Below, piece by piece: positions 37,821 to 46,953 of a stretch of 64,000 nucleotides of DNA (within the stretch, counting starts at the first letter, position 1; each line of letters begins with the position of its first letter). The translations under genes and the position numbers were made by a program. The stretch comes from Inconstantimicrobium porci. GTDB taxonomy: Bacteria > Bacillota > Clostridia > Clostridiales > Clostridiaceae. The stretch lies in NCBI RefSeq assembly GCF_009696465.1, contig NZ_VULX01000001.1, positions 1 through 64,000 on the forward strand. Reading direction: 5' to 3'. Below the pieces are notes generated by a model. It was not told the origin of the DNA. It saw nothing but the letters and a program-made list of their open reading frames with translations, and did not search any database.

Positions 37821-38420
37821 ATGGCAAATTTAGAAAATTTAACAAGTAAAATTCTTCACGATGCAAAAATGCAAAGTGAAGAACTTGTTCAAAATGCAGA
37901 AAATGAAAAAGCTAAGATAATTAGCAAAAGAATAGCAGAAGCTAATGAAATTGCTACATCTGGACTAGAAAAAGCTAAATCTGAAGCAGCAACTAGAAAA
38001 GAAAGAATAATTTCAAATGCTCATCTACAGGTAAGAAACAAGAAACTTGAATCTAAAGGAAAAGTTATATCAACAGTTTTTGATAAAGCTGTAGAAAACT
38101 TAACTCAGTTAGATTCAGAAATAGTGTTAACATATTTTAAAAATGCCATTCTTTCAATGAATATTGAAGGCGATGAAAGCATTATAGTTAATGAAAAAAC
38201 TAAGAATATGATAACTAATGCTTTTGTATCAGAAATAAATGCTGAATTATCAAAAGCAGGTAAAAAAGGTGAACTTAAATTAAGCAATGAAACTAGAGAT
38301 ATTAAAGGTGGTTTCATTCTAGAGAAAAATGGTATAGAGGTTAACAATACTTTTGAAGCTCTTGTTAATTCTTTAAAAGAAGATTTAGAGTATGAAGTAG
38401 CTAATGTACTATTTAATTAA
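37821..38420 (+). CDS. ntpE: V-type ATPase subunit E
   Basis: 199 residues. A long N-terminal helix (about 1-85) rich in Lys, Glu and Ala forms the peripheral stalk with subunit H, and a C-terminal globular domain with KGGFILEKNGIEVNNTFEAL binds the catalytic head, as usual for this subunit. GGAGTGA precedes the ATG. Part of the ATPase operon. Confidence 0.93.
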   Translation: MANLENLTSKILHDAKMQSEELVQNAENEKAKIISKRIAEANEIATSGLEKAKSEAATRKERIISNAHLQVRNKKLESKGKVISTVFDKAVENLTQLDSEIVLTYFKNAILSMNIEGDESIIVNEKTKNMITNAFVSEINAELSKAGKKGELKLSNETRDIKGGFILEKNGIEVNNTFEALVNSLKEDLEYEVANVLFN

Positions 38421-38432
38421 GGAGGGGAATAC

Positions 38433-39434
38433 ATGGATAAAGAACAATTTATACCAGTAATTCCAAGGGTTAAGGTATATGAAACCAAACTCCTTGATAA
38501 AGCCAAATTTGAGAGAATGATCGAATCAGATACAGCTCAGGAGGCTTTGAAAGTGCTTCAGGAAACTGAGTATGCCAATGTAATGGGCGATGTGAAGAGA
38601 GCCGAAGATTACGAAGAAATTCTTAGCAGTGAACTTACTAGAGTTTACGATAATCTATATAGAATCTGTCCTGATACTACTTTAATTGAAATCATGTCAT
38701 TAAGATATGAGTATCACAACATTAAAGTATTAGTTAAAGGCAAAGTTGCAAAGAAAGATTTTTCAAACATGCTTATCAACTTAGGAAGCACAGATACTGA
38801 AAAACTAAAGTTTGCAATAGATAATGAAGCTTATAGAGAATTAGATTCTTTTAAGAAAAAAAGTGTTGAAGAATCAATAGAAGATTTCAATGCTAACAAT
38901 GATCCTCAGAATATAGATCTTATAATAGATAAATACATGTTTGAGGAAATGGTTTATTTAGCAAAGAAGATTAATGAGAACTTCGTGTTAAAGTATGTTA
39001 AGAGCCAGATAGATTTAGCTAATATAAAAACTCTACTAAGAGTTAAGAAACAGGATAAATCAAGAGAATTCTTACAGTCTGTATTAATAAAGGGTGGAGA
39101 AGTTTCTACTGATATGCTTGTTTTAATGCTAAATGACTCAGCTGAGAATATTGCAAGCAAGCTATCATATACAAGATATGGAGCAATTTTAAAAGAAGGT
39201 ATTGAATCTTATGCTAAAACAGGTTCAGTAAGTCTTTTTGAAAAGCTTAGTGATAATTTTATTATGAGTCTTTTAAAAGGCGCAAAGATTATGACTTCTG
39301 GAGTAGAACCAATAATCGCATATATCTATGCTAAAGAAAATGAAATTAAACTAATAAGAATTATAATGGTTGGCAAACTTAATAATATTTCTGCGGAAGT
39401 AATTAGAGAAAGGTTGCGTGATAGTTATGTATAA
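38433..39434 (+). CDS. ntpC: V-type ATPase subunit C
   Basis: 333 residues, all-helical, with three repeats of a d-type fold; conserved [16 protein letters not shown]-like [12 protein letters not shown] lies near residue 88 and a [15 protein letters not shown] block near the C-terminus. It forms the socket connecting the central shaft to the rotor ring. AGGAGGGG is eight bases upstream of the ATG. It overlaps the next frame by eight bases. Confidence 0.93.
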   Translation: MDKEQFIPVIPRVKVYETKLLDKAKFERMIESDTAQEALKVLQETEYANVMGDVKRAEDYEEILSSELTRVYDNLYRICPDTTLIEIMSLRYEYHNIKVLVKGKVAKKDFSNMLINLGSTDTEKLKFAIDNEAYRELDSFKKKSVEESIEDFNANNDPQNIDLIIDKYMFEEMVYLAKKINENFVLKYVKSQIDLANIKTLLRVKKQDKSREFLQSVLIKGGEVSTDMLVLMLNDSAENIASKLSYTRYGAILKEGIESYAKTGSVSLFEKLSDNFIMSLLKGAKIMTSGVEPIIAYIYAKENEIKLIRIIMVGKLNNISAEVIRERLRDSYV

Positions 39435-39738
39435 GAAGATTGGAGTTGTTGGAGATAAGGATTCAGTTCTAGCATTCAAAGCTCTAGGAATCGATGTGTT
39501 TCCAGTAGTTGAAGCAGAAGAAGCTAGAAAAACTGTTGATAGACTGGCAGCGACAGATTACGCAGTCATATTTGTAACTGAACAAGTTGCAAGTACAATA
39601 GAGGAAACTATTGATAGATATACAAAACAAGTACTTCCTGCTGTAATATTGATTCCAAGCAATCAAGGAACATTGAATATAGGTATGCAAAGAATTAGTG
39701 ATAATGTAGAAAAAGCAGTTGGTGTCAACATTTTATAG
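39427..39738 (+). CDS. ntpG: V-type ATPase subunit F
   Basis: 103 residues. [17 protein letters not shown] and VIFVTEQVA are signatures of subunit F (named G in E. hirae), a small Rossmann-like part of the central shaft. The ATG at 39427 gives the usual N-terminus; an upstream in-frame GTG at 39418 is too close to the AAAGG. Confidence 0.94.
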   Translation: MYKKIGVVGDKDSVLAFKALGIDVFPVVEAEEARKTVDRLAATDYAVIFVTEQVASTIEETIDRYTKQVLPAVILIPSNQGTLNIGMQRISDNVEKAVGVNIL

Positions 39739-39757
39739 GAAGGTAGGTTGGTAAGAC

Positions 39758-41533
39758 TTGAAAACTGGTAAAATAATTAAAGTTTCAGGACCTTTAGTTG
39801 TTGCTGAAGGTATGGATGAAGCTAATATATATGACGTTGTTAAAGTTGGAGAAAAAGGCCTTATCGGTGAAATCATTGAAATGAGAGGCGATAAAGCTTC
39901 AATCCAGGTATACGAAGAAACATCAGGTATTGGACCTGGGGACCCTGTTATAACAACAGGAGAACCACTAAGTGTTGAACTTGGACCAGGACTAATTGAA
40001 TCAATGTTTGATGGTATTCAGAGACCTCTAGATGCATTCTTAGAGGCAGCAAAGAGCCCATTCTTAATTAAGGGTGTTAGTGTTAAAGCACTTAACAGAA
40101 CTAAGAAATGGGAATTCACTCCTGTTGCTAAAGCTGGAGATATTGTTTCAGCTGGAGATGTAGTTGGAACAGTTCAGGAAACAGCTGTTGTACTTCATAA
40201 GATAATGGTACCTTACGGAGTAGAAGGAACTATTAAAGAAATAAAGAGTGGGGAATTTACAGTAGATGAAACTGTAGCAGTTATAGCAACTGAAAAAGGT
40301 GACAAGGAAATTACTTTAATGCAGAAATGGCCTGTAAGAAAAGGTAGACCATTTGCAAGCAAGTTAAATCCTACAGATCCAATGACTACAGGACAAAGAG
40401 TTATCGATACATTCTTCCCAGTAGCTAAAGGTGGAGCTGCTGCAGTACCAGGACCTTTCGGAGCTGGTAAGACAGTTGTTCAGCACCAGATTGCTAAATG
40501 GGGTGACTCTGAAATAGTTGTTTACGTTGGTTGTGGTGAACGTGGTAACGAAATGACAGATGTTATCAACGAATTCCCAGAACTAAAGGATCCAAAGACT
40601 GGCGAAAGTATCATGAAGAGAACAGTTCTTATAGCTAATACTTCAAACATGCCAGTTGCAGCCAGAGAAGCTTCTATATATACAGGTATCACAATAGCTG
40701 AATACTTCAGAGATATGGGATACTCAGTTTCAATCATGGCTGACTCTACTTCAAGATGGGCAGAAGCTCTAAGAGAAATGTCTGGTAGACTTGAAGAAAT
40801 GCCTGGTGATGAAGGTTACCCAGCATATCTTGGATCAAGACTTGCTGATTACTATGAAAGAGCTGGTAAAGTTATATGTTTAGGTAAAGATGGCAGACAG
40901 GGAGCTATTACAGCAATCGGTGCCGTATCACCTCCAGGAGGAGATATTTCTGAACCAGTTACTCAGTCAACTCTAAGAATAGTTAAGGTTTTCTGGGGAC
41001 TAGATGCTCAGCTTGCATATAAGAGACATTTCCCATCAATTAACTGGTTATCATCATATTCATTATATGCTGATACAATAGATAAGTGGATGGACAAGAA
41101 TGTTAATAATGAATGGTCTGAATTAAGATTACAGGCTATGACAATATTACAGGAAGAATCAAACCTTGAAGAAATCGTAAGACTTGTAGGTATTGATGCT
41201 TTATCTGAAAAAGATAGATTAAAACTTGAAGTTGCTAAGTCAATCAGAGAAGATTACTTACAACAGAATGGTTTCCACGAAATAGATACTTATACATCAT
41301 TAGATAAGCAGTTTAAGATGTTAAAGGTAATTCTTATGTTCTTATCTGAAGGTGAAAGAGCTCTTAAAGCAGGTGTTTACCTAAATAAGATTCTTGAACT
41401 TCCAATAAGAGATAGAATAGCAAGAAGCAAGTACGTTACTGAAAGCGAACTTGAAAAGATTGACCAGACAATGGCAGATCTTAAGAAAGATATCGATCAG
41501 CTTATCAGCGAAGGAGGGGTTCTAGATGCTTAA
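39758..41533 (+). CDS. ntpA: V-type ATPase catalytic subunit A
   Basis: 591 residues, normal length and without an intein. Walker A is [13 protein letters not shown] near 230, followed by the ERGNEM and [14 protein letters not shown] blocks and [12 protein letters not shown]. It carries the catalytic ATP sites in the A3B3 head. The start is TTG with AGGTAGG upstream. It overlaps subunit B by eight bases. Confidence 0.97.
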   Translation: MKTGKIIKVSGPLVVAEGMDEANIYDVVKVGEKGLIGEIIEMRGDKASIQVYEETSGIGPGDPVITTGEPLSVELGPGLIESMFDGIQRPLDAFLEAAKSPFLIKGVSVKALNRTKKWEFTPVAKAGDIVSAGDVVGTVQETAVVLHKIMVPYGVEGTIKEIKSGEFTVDETVAVIATEKGDKEITLMQKWPVRKGRPFASKLNPTDPMTTGQRVIDTFFPVAKGGAAAVPGPFGAGKTVVQHQIAKWGDSEIVVYVGCGERGNEMTDVINEFPELKDPKTGESIMKRTVLIANTSNMPVAAREASIYTGITIAEYFRDMGYSVSIMADSTSRWAEALREMSGRLEEMPGDEGYPAYLGSRLADYYERAGKVICLGKDGRQGAITAIGAVSPPGGDISEPVTQSTLRIVKVFWGLDAQLAYKRHFPSINWLSSYSLYADTIDKWMDKNVNNEWSELRLQAMTILQEESNLEEIVRLVGIDALSEKDRLKLEVAKSIREDYLQQNGFHEIDTYTSLDKQFKMLKVILMFLSEGERALKAGVYLNKILELPIRDRIARSKYVTESELEKIDQTMADLKKDIDQLISEGGVLDA

Positions 41534-42908
41534 GGAATATAAAACAGTTACAGAAGTTGTAGGACCTTTGATGGTTGTTGAAGGCGTTGAAGGCGTTAAG
41601 TATGACGAACTAGTTGAAATTGAAATACAAACTGGAGAAAAAAGAAGAGGTAAAGTACTTGAAGTTAATGGCGACAAAGCCATGGTTCAGTTATTTGAAG
41701 GATCATCAGGTATCAACCTTAAAGGAACAAAGGCTAAATTCTTAGGAAGACCACTTGAAATTGGTGTTTCTGAAGATATGCTAGGAAGAGTCTTCGATGG
41801 TATGGGTAAGCCTAAGGACAATGGCCCAAAGATTATTCCAGAAGAAAGAAGAGATATTAATGGTGAAGCTATAAACCCAATGGCTAGAGATTTCCCATCA
41901 GAATTCATTCAGACAGGAATATCTGCTATTGACGGACTTAACACTCTAGTTAGAGGACAGAAGCTTCCTGTTTTCTCAGCATCAGGTCTTCCTCACAAGG
42001 AACTTGCTGCTCAGATAGCTAGACAGGCAAAAGTTTTAAACTCTGATTCAAAGTTTGCCGTTGTATTTGCTGCTATCGGTATTACATTTGAAGAAGCTGA
42101 ATTCTTCGTTGAAGAATTCGAAAGAACTGGAGCTATTGATAGATCAGTTCTATTCATGAACTTAGCTTCAGACCCAGCAATCGAAAGAATTGCCACTCCT
42201 AGAATGGCGCTTACTACTGCTGAATACTTAGCTTACGAAAAGGGAATGCACGTACTTGTTATCATGACTGATATCACAAACTACTGCGAAGCATTAAGAG
42301 AAGTTTCTGCTGCTAGAAAGGAAGTTCCAGGAAGAAGAGGATATCCAGGATATCTATATACTGACCTTTCTACATTATATGAAAGAGCAGGTAGAATTAA
42401 AGGAAAAGAAGGTTCCATAACACAAATTCCTATATTAACAATGCCAGAAGAAGATAAAACTCACCCAATTCCAGACTTAACTGGATATATCACTGAAGGA
42501 CAGATTATCCTTTCAAGAGAACTTTACAAGAAAGGTGTTATGCCTCCAATAGATGTTTTACCTTCATTATCAAGACTTAAAGATAAGGGTATTGGTAAAG
42601 GAAAGACTAGAGAAGACCATGCAGATACTATGAACCAGTTATTTGCTGCATATGCTCAAGGTAAACAGGCAAAAGAATTATCAGCTATCCTAGGAGAATC
42701 AGCTCTATCAGATACAGATAAGAAATTTGCTCAGTTCGCTGAAAAATTCGAAAAGGAATATGTTTCTCAAGGATTTGAAACAAACAGAACTATTGAAGAA
42801 ACATTAACTATTGGATGGAAGCTATTGAAGATCCTTCCAAGAACAGAACTTAAGAGAATTAGAGACGAATACCTTGAAAAGTATATGCCTGCTGGAGAGG
42901 AAGAATAA
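41526..42908 (+). CDS. ntpB: V-type ATPase subunit B
   Basis: 460 residues. Non-catalytic nucleotide-fold partner of A; the Walker A region reads [15 protein letters not shown], lacking GKT as expected for [20 protein letters not shown] and the [16 protein letters not shown] block are characteristic. AGGAGG lies inside the A gene, and the ATG overlaps the A stop. Subunit D follows three bases after the stop. Confidence 0.97.
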   Translation: MLKEYKTVTEVVGPLMVVEGVEGVKYDELVEIEIQTGEKRRGKVLEVNGDKAMVQLFEGSSGINLKGTKAKFLGRPLEIGVSEDMLGRVFDGMGKPKDNGPKIIPEERRDINGEAINPMARDFPSEFIQTGISAIDGLNTLVRGQKLPVFSASGLPHKELAAQIARQAKVLNSDSKFAVVFAAIGITFEEAEFFVEEFERTGAIDRSVLFMNLASDPAIERIATPRMALTTAEYLAYEKGMHVLVIMTDITNYCEALREVSAARKEVPGRRGYPGYLYTDLSTLYERAGRIKGKEGSITQIPILTMPEEDKTHPIPDLTGYITEGQIILSRELYKKGVMPPIDVLPSLSRLKDKGIGKGKTREDHADTMNQLFAAYAQGKQAKELSAILGESALSDTDKKFAQFAEKFEKEYVSQGFETNRTIEETLTIGWKLLKILPRTELKRIRDEYLEKYMPAGEEE

Positions 42909-42911
42909 TAT

Positions 42912-43553
42912 ATGGCTAGGTTGAATGTTAACCCAACTAGAATGGAACTTTCTAAGCTAAAGAAGAGACTTACTACTGCTACTAGAGGACATAAACTTCT
43001 TAAAGATAAGCAAGATGAGCTTATGAGACAGTTTATAAATCTTGTTAAATATAACAATGACCTTAGAAAAGAAGTAGAAGGAGAACTTCAGGGATCACTT
43101 AAAGACTTCGTTATGGCTAGAGCTGTAATGAGTTCTGAATTCCTTGAAGAAGCTATTTCTATGCCAAAGGAAAGTATCTCTGTTGAAGTTGGTGAGAAAA
43201 ACGTAATGAGCGTTTCTGTGCCCGTTATGAATTTCAAAAGACAGCTTGAAGGAGATGAAGGAAGTATATATCCTTATGGCTACGCAAATACATCAGCTGA
43301 ATTAGATGATGCAATAGCAAAATTATATAGTATACTTCCAAAACTTCTAGAACTTGCAGAAGTTGAAAAATCATGCCAGCTAATGGCTGATGAAATCGAA
43401 AAGACTAGAAGAAGAGTTAATGCACTTGAATACATGACTATACCACAGCTTCAGGAGACTATAAGATACATCAGAATGAAGCTTGATGAAAATGAAAGAA
43501 GTTCATTAACAAGACTTATGAAAGTTAAGTCAATGATTGCAGAAAGAGGCTAA
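42912..43553 (+). CDS. ntpD: V-type ATPase subunit D
   Basis: 213 residues. Long antiparallel coiled coil that forms the central rotor shaft; the N-terminal [16 protein letters not shown] and C-terminal [16 protein letters not shown] blocks are diagnostic. Last gene of the operon, followed by a terminator. Confidence 0.96.
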   Translation: MARLNVNPTRMELSKLKKRLTTATRGHKLLKDKQDELMRQFINLVKYNNDLRKEVEGELQGSLKDFVMARAVMSSEFLEEAISMPKESISVEVGEKNVMSVSVPVMNFKRQLEGDEGSIYPYGYANTSAELDDAIAKLYSILPKLLELAEVEKSCQLMADEIEKTRRRVNALEYMTIPQLQETIRYIRMKLDENERSSLTRLMKVKSMIAERG

Positions 43554-43561
43554 GAGAGCCT

Positions 43562-43597
43562 AAAAAAGCTGTGTCCTGTGGGGCACAGCTTTTTTTA
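43562..43597 (+). terminator. V-ATPase operon terminator
   Basis: Stem AAAAAAGCTGTG/CACAGCTTTTTT with loop TCCTGTGGGG, followed by a T run. Repeat copy D begins two bases later. Confidence 0.92.
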
Positions 43598-43598
43598 A

Positions 43599-43905
43599 TG
43601 CCAAGAGCCAAATGCCAGATGCCAAATGAAGGAGGAAATGGCCTATGCTTTGCTATGCCATTTCTAAACATAATGGAGGGTGATCCTCCAAACCTTCTGT
43701 GAAATTGCTGAACGCAATTCCACCTGCGACTGCATTGGGGGAAGAGGTGATTTATATTTTTGCTCATGAAAAAAGTGTGCTGCTTGTCTAAATCGAAAAT
43801 TATATTGTTTTGTATTTCATAACAAGTAAATACAATTTAATAATTAGAAAGAGTTTTAAAGAGGAATTTGTCCTCTTTTTGGAACTTGGCATTTGGCATT
43901 CTCTT
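43599..43905 (+). repeat. Modular palindromic repeat, copy D (GCCAAATGCCA ends)
   Basis: The ends are TGCCAAGAGCCAAATGCCAG on the left and CTTGGCATTTGGCATTCTC on the right, inverted relative to each other. Inside are P1 GAAATGGC...GCCATTTC, P2 TAATGGAGGGTGATCCTCCA, about 160 unrelated bases, then P3 AAAGAGGAATTTGTCCTCTT. The right end contributes TTGGCA to the next promoter. The unrelated middle contains no open frame worth calling. Confidence 0.75.
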
Positions 43906-43921
43906 AAAATGATGCTATAAT
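43893..43921 (+). promoter_or_regulatory. Promoter of the tagO-like gene, -35 inside repeat D
   Basis: TTGGCA (43893-43898), a 17-base spacer and TATAAT (43916-43921). The -35 box is part of the TTTGGCATT end word of repeat copy D; the -10 lies outside the repeat. Confidence 0.6.
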
Positions 43922-43995
43922 TTAAAAAGATATATAATCAGAAATATTAACTTGAATTTATGAAAAAATTGTATTTGTCCTGTTAGGAGGAAATT

Positions 43996-44955
43996 ATGAT
44001 AAAGTATTTATATCCATTAATTTCTGCATTAATTATAGTGTTGATTTTAATGCCTTATTTTATAAAGTTATTTAACAAGATTGGATTTATGGATAGACCT
44101 ACAAAACGAAAGAAACATGACAAGCCAACTCCATTATGTGGTGGAGTTGTAATGTATATTGCCTTTATAGTTGTATATGTGTATATATTTGGACTACATA
44201 ATCGTGAAAAGGTATATGTTGTTATTGCTGCTACATTAGTAACTGCAATAGGACTTATAGATGATTATTATAAGACAAGAGGTAAGGAATTTAGAATATA
44301 TCCAAGAGTAATTGTACAGGTGCTAGCTGCGATTATAGTTTATATGTCAGGAATTGTTTTTGAAGGTATTACAAATCCATTTGATGGTACATATCTTATA
44401 CTTCCAAAAGCATTACAATTTATACTTACAATTACATGGATTTTTGGTGTTACTACAGTTATCAACTGGTCTGATGGTATGGATGGAGTTGCTGGAGGTA
44501 TAACAGTAATATCAAGCAGTACTTTATGTGTAGTAGCTTTAGCAAAAGCTCAGACTGAGTCAGCTATGATGTCGGTTATTTTAGTAGGTATAATCCTTGG
44601 ATTTTTAAGATATAATCATTATCCGGCTAAAGTATTTATGGGTGATTCAGGTGCTAACTTTTTAGGATTTATGCTGGCGATAATTGCGCTCGACGGAGCA
44701 TTTAAGCAGGCTACAGTTGTATCAATATTTATACCAATTCTAGCACTTGGTGTTCCTATATTTGATAATCTTTTTGTAATAGGTAAGAGATTTGTTGAAG
44801 GAAAGCCAGTTTATGCTGCTGATAGGAGTCAGATACATTACAGACTTGAGGAAAAGGGTATGAATACTAAGCAGGTTGTTACATTTATTTGTGTGATAAG
44901 CTGTGTATTGAGCATGATTTCATTATTGATTTTATATTATAATCTGCACAAGTAG
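43996..44955 (+). CDS. tagO: Undecaprenyl-phosphate N-acetylhexosamine-1-phosphate transferase (TagO/WecA type)
   Basis: 319 residues, about ten membrane helices. Conserved blocks are DRPTKRKKHDKPTP (33-46), LIDDYYKTRG with the D89-D90 pair, INWSDGMDGVAGG with the catalytic Asp residues, MGDSGANFLGF and DRSQIHYRL, the latter being the H-H-H-type loop of the WecA/TagO/MraY superfamily in modified form. It starts teichoic acid or polymer synthesis by moving a GlcNAc phosphate to undecaprenyl phosphate; the exact sugar is not known. It stands alone with its own promoter and terminator. Confidence 0.85.
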   Translation: MIKYLYPLISALIIVLILMPYFIKLFNKIGFMDRPTKRKKHDKPTPLCGGVVMYIAFIVVYVYIFGLHNREKVYVVIAATLVTAIGLIDDYYKTRGKEFRIYPRVIVQVLAAIIVYMSGIVFEGITNPFDGTYLILPKALQFILTITWIFGVTTVINWSDGMDGVAGGITVISSSTLCVVALAKAQTESAMMSVILVGIILGFLRYNHYPAKVFMGDSGANFLGFMLAIIALDGAFKQATVVSIFIPILALGVPIFDNLFVIGKRFVEGKPVYAADRSQIHYRLEEKGMNTKQVVTFICVISCVLSMISLLILYYNLHK

Positions 44956-44981
44956 GAACTTATAAATATATAGATAAGAAG

Positions 44982-45024
44982 AAAGACGGAATTCGTAACA
45001 CAAGGTTATGAATTTCGTCTTTTT
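44982..45024 (+). terminator. Terminator after the tagO-like gene
   Basis: Stem AAAGACGGAATTCGTAAC against GTTATGAATTTCGTCTTT, a four-base loop region and a T run. The inner part resembles a P1 cassette. Confidence 0.85.
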
Positions 45025-45028
45025 CATA

Positions 45029-45138
45029 TTACATTTTAATGTATAATTTATATTGTATAATGTATAATTCAGGATGAAATCAGTAAACTGATTTTTTTAT
45101 TATGATGGAGGTTAACCTTGAAACCTCTTAAAAATTAA
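45029..45138 (+). repeat. Modular palindromic repeat, copy E (left half only)
   Basis: Left end word TATTGTATAATGTATAATTC then AGGATG, a replaced P1 hairpin AAATCAGTAAACTGATTT with a T run, and a P2 variant TGATGGAGGTTAACCTTGAA followed by ACCTCTTAAA. No P3, P5 or right end is seen. The rest of the gap to metF (45139-45374) holds an imperfect hairpin at 45159-45187 and the metF promoter, nothing else recognised. Confidence 0.65.
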
Positions 45139-45310
45139 CTAGTTTTTTAAATATAAAAAAAGTGCTGTATGAAATCAATACAACACTAAAATGGGTAGGG
45201 AAATTGATGAAAAAAAATTCTATGATTTTATTATAAAAACAAATTGTTATGAAAGTTTTAACAAACTGTAGAATTGTTGTTAAATCTTTATTGTATATAG
45301 ATTATATGTT

Positions 45311-45339
45311 TTGTGAATATCTGGATTGTGTTTTATACT
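45311..45339 (+). promoter_or_regulatory. Promoter of the metF-metH unit
   Basis: TTGTGA (45311-45316), a 17-base spacer and TATACT (45334-45339), 36 bases ahead of metF. No S-box, T-box or cobalamin riboswitch is evident in the leader. Confidence 0.5.
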
Positions 45340-45374
45340 ATATTACATAAGAATTTTTAAAAAGGGGAATTATT

Positions 45375-46259
45375 ATGAAGATTAAGAATTTATTTGAAGA
45401 TAAAAAAGTTGTGCTTTCATTTGAAATATTTCCACCAAAGCCAACAAGTAAAATTGATACTGTATATAATACTATAGAGGAGTTAGCAGTATTAAAGCCA
45501 GATTTTATTAGCGTTACATATGGATCAGGCGGATCTATGACTAGTAACAGAACAGTTGAATTATCTTCTTTAATAAAAGAAAAATATGATATTGAAACTA
45601 TAGCACATTTGACATGTATAAGTTCAACACAAGATGATATTAAGAAGACAATAGATGAACTTAAAGCAAAGAACATTGAAAATATTTTAGCTTTAAGAGG
45701 AGATGTACCAATAGATAAAGTTTCAGGAGGAAGTTTTAATTATGCCACAGACCTTATAAAATATGTAAAGGATATTAGTGATTTAGGTATTTCATCAGCA
45801 TGTTATCCTGAAGGGCATATTGAAAATAAAAATTTAGATGAGTCTATAAAAATAATTAAGATGAAGGAAGATATGGGTGCAGAACACTTCATTTCTCAAA
45901 TGTTCTTTTCTAATGATGCATATTATGATTTTATGAACCGAATTTATAGAAATAATATAAAGTCACCAATCGAAGCAGGAATAATGCCTGTAACCAATAG
46001 AAAACAGATTGAAAGAATGGTACAACTATCAGGAGCAAGTTTCCCATATAAGTTTTTGAAGATCATAGACAAATATGAGAATTCTCCAGAAGCACTTGAG
46101 CAGGCTGGCATATCATATGCAACAGAGCAGATAATAGATTTAGTGTCATCAGGTATTCGAGGTATACATTTATATACTATGAACAAACCTCATGTAGCAA
46201 AGAAGATTGTTGAATCAATAAAACCTATTCTAGATGCTCTAAATAGAAGTGAGAATTAG
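45375..46259 (+). CDS. metF: Methylenetetrahydrofolate reductase
   Basis: 294 residues, TIM-barrel flavoprotein of the MetF family. LSFEIFPPK near the N-terminus carries the catalytic Glu, SVTYGSGGS the folate-binding region, and ILALRGDVP the mid-barrel block. It makes 5-methyl-THF, the methyl donor for MetH encoded two genes downstream. AAGGGG lies about eight bases before the ATG. The next gene starts seven bases after the stop. Confidence 0.94.
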   Translation: MKIKNLFEDKKVVLSFEIFPPKPTSKIDTVYNTIEELAVLKPDFISVTYGSGGSMTSNRTVELSSLIKEKYDIETIAHLTCISSTQDDIKKTIDELKAKNIENILALRGDVPIDKVSGGSFNYATDLIKYVKDISDLGISSACYPEGHIENKNLDESIKIIKMKEDMGAEHFISQMFFSNDAYYDFMNRIYRNNIKSPIEAGIMPVTNRKQIERMVQLSGASFPYKFLKIIDKYENSPEALEQAGISYATEQIIDLVSSGIRGIHLYTMNKPHVAKKIVESIKPILDALNRSEN

Positions 46260-46266
46260 ATGATAT

Positions 46267-46953
46267 ATGAATAAAGATAATATTATTATGGATAAATCTG
46301 AAGTATTAAGATATATGGGATATAAAGGACAGAAAATAGATGATATTCTTGATAAAACTATAGATTCAGCAATAGAAGAGATAAAAGAAATTAGTAATCC
46401 TAAATACATTTATAAAGATTATAGCTTGGGAAAAACTGATGGTATTATTACTTTTGAGAATAGTTCAATTTCATTGAGTGGAAATAGTATTAATAAGCAT
46501 TTAAAGAATAGCACAATAGCCGTTGTAATGTCAGCAACTTTAGGAAATATAGTCGATGCTAAAATAAGATACTATGAAAAAATAGATATGCAGAAAGCAA
46601 TTATACTTGATGCATGTGCAACTGAATTTATTGAAAAAATCTGTGATTATGTTGAAGAGGAAATAAGAGATAAGTTTAAAAATCAAGGAAGGATAACTTT
46701 TAGGTATAGTCCTGGCTATGGAGATTTAACACTTGATTGTCAGAAGAGTATTATAGAAAGTTTAAGAGCAGATAAATTTATTGGGCTAACATGTAATAGG
46801 TGTAATTTGTTAATACCAAGAAAATCAGTTACAGCGATAATTGGTATTGTGGATAATGGAAAGGATATAAGTAATATTAAAGGGTGCGAGTATTGTAAAC
46901 TTAATAAAACATGTGCTTTTAGAAAGGGAGGAAAAGTCTGTGGCAATAGATAG
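46267..46953 (+). CDS. MetH activation-domain homologue, separate subunit
   Basis: 228 residues. FRYSPGYGDLTLDCQ corresponds to the RPAPGYP AdoMet-binding segment of the MetH reactivation domain, and LIPRKSVTAIIGI to its following strand. Two Cys pairs near the C-terminus (GCEYCKLNKTC) may bind a metal or cluster. In E. coli this domain is the C-terminus of MetH and enables reductive methylation of inactive cobalamin. Here it is a separate gene just upstream of a MetH that lacks it, overlapping by 14 bases, so they probably act together. Confidence 0.85.
   Translation: MNKDNIIMDKSEVLRYMGYKGQKIDDILDKTIDSAIEEIKEISNPKYIYKDYSLGKTDGIITFENSSISLSGNSINKHLKNSTIAVVMSATLGNIVDAKIRYYEKIDMQKAIILDACATEFIEKICDYVEEEIRDKFKNQGRITFRYSPGYGDLTLDCQKSIIESLRADKFIGLTCNRCNLLIPRKSVTAIIGIVDNGKDISNIKGCEYCKLNKTCAFRKGGKVCGNR

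Noticed and set aside
43525-43767. 80-codon minus-strand frame at the end of the V-ATPase operon
   Set aside because: It overlaps the operon terminator and repeat copy D; no ribosome binding site or family.
45028-45374. SAM or cobalamin riboswitch before metF
   Set aside because: I looked for the S-box GNGA turn and the cobalamin GCCACTG box and saw neither; the gap is mostly repeat copy E.
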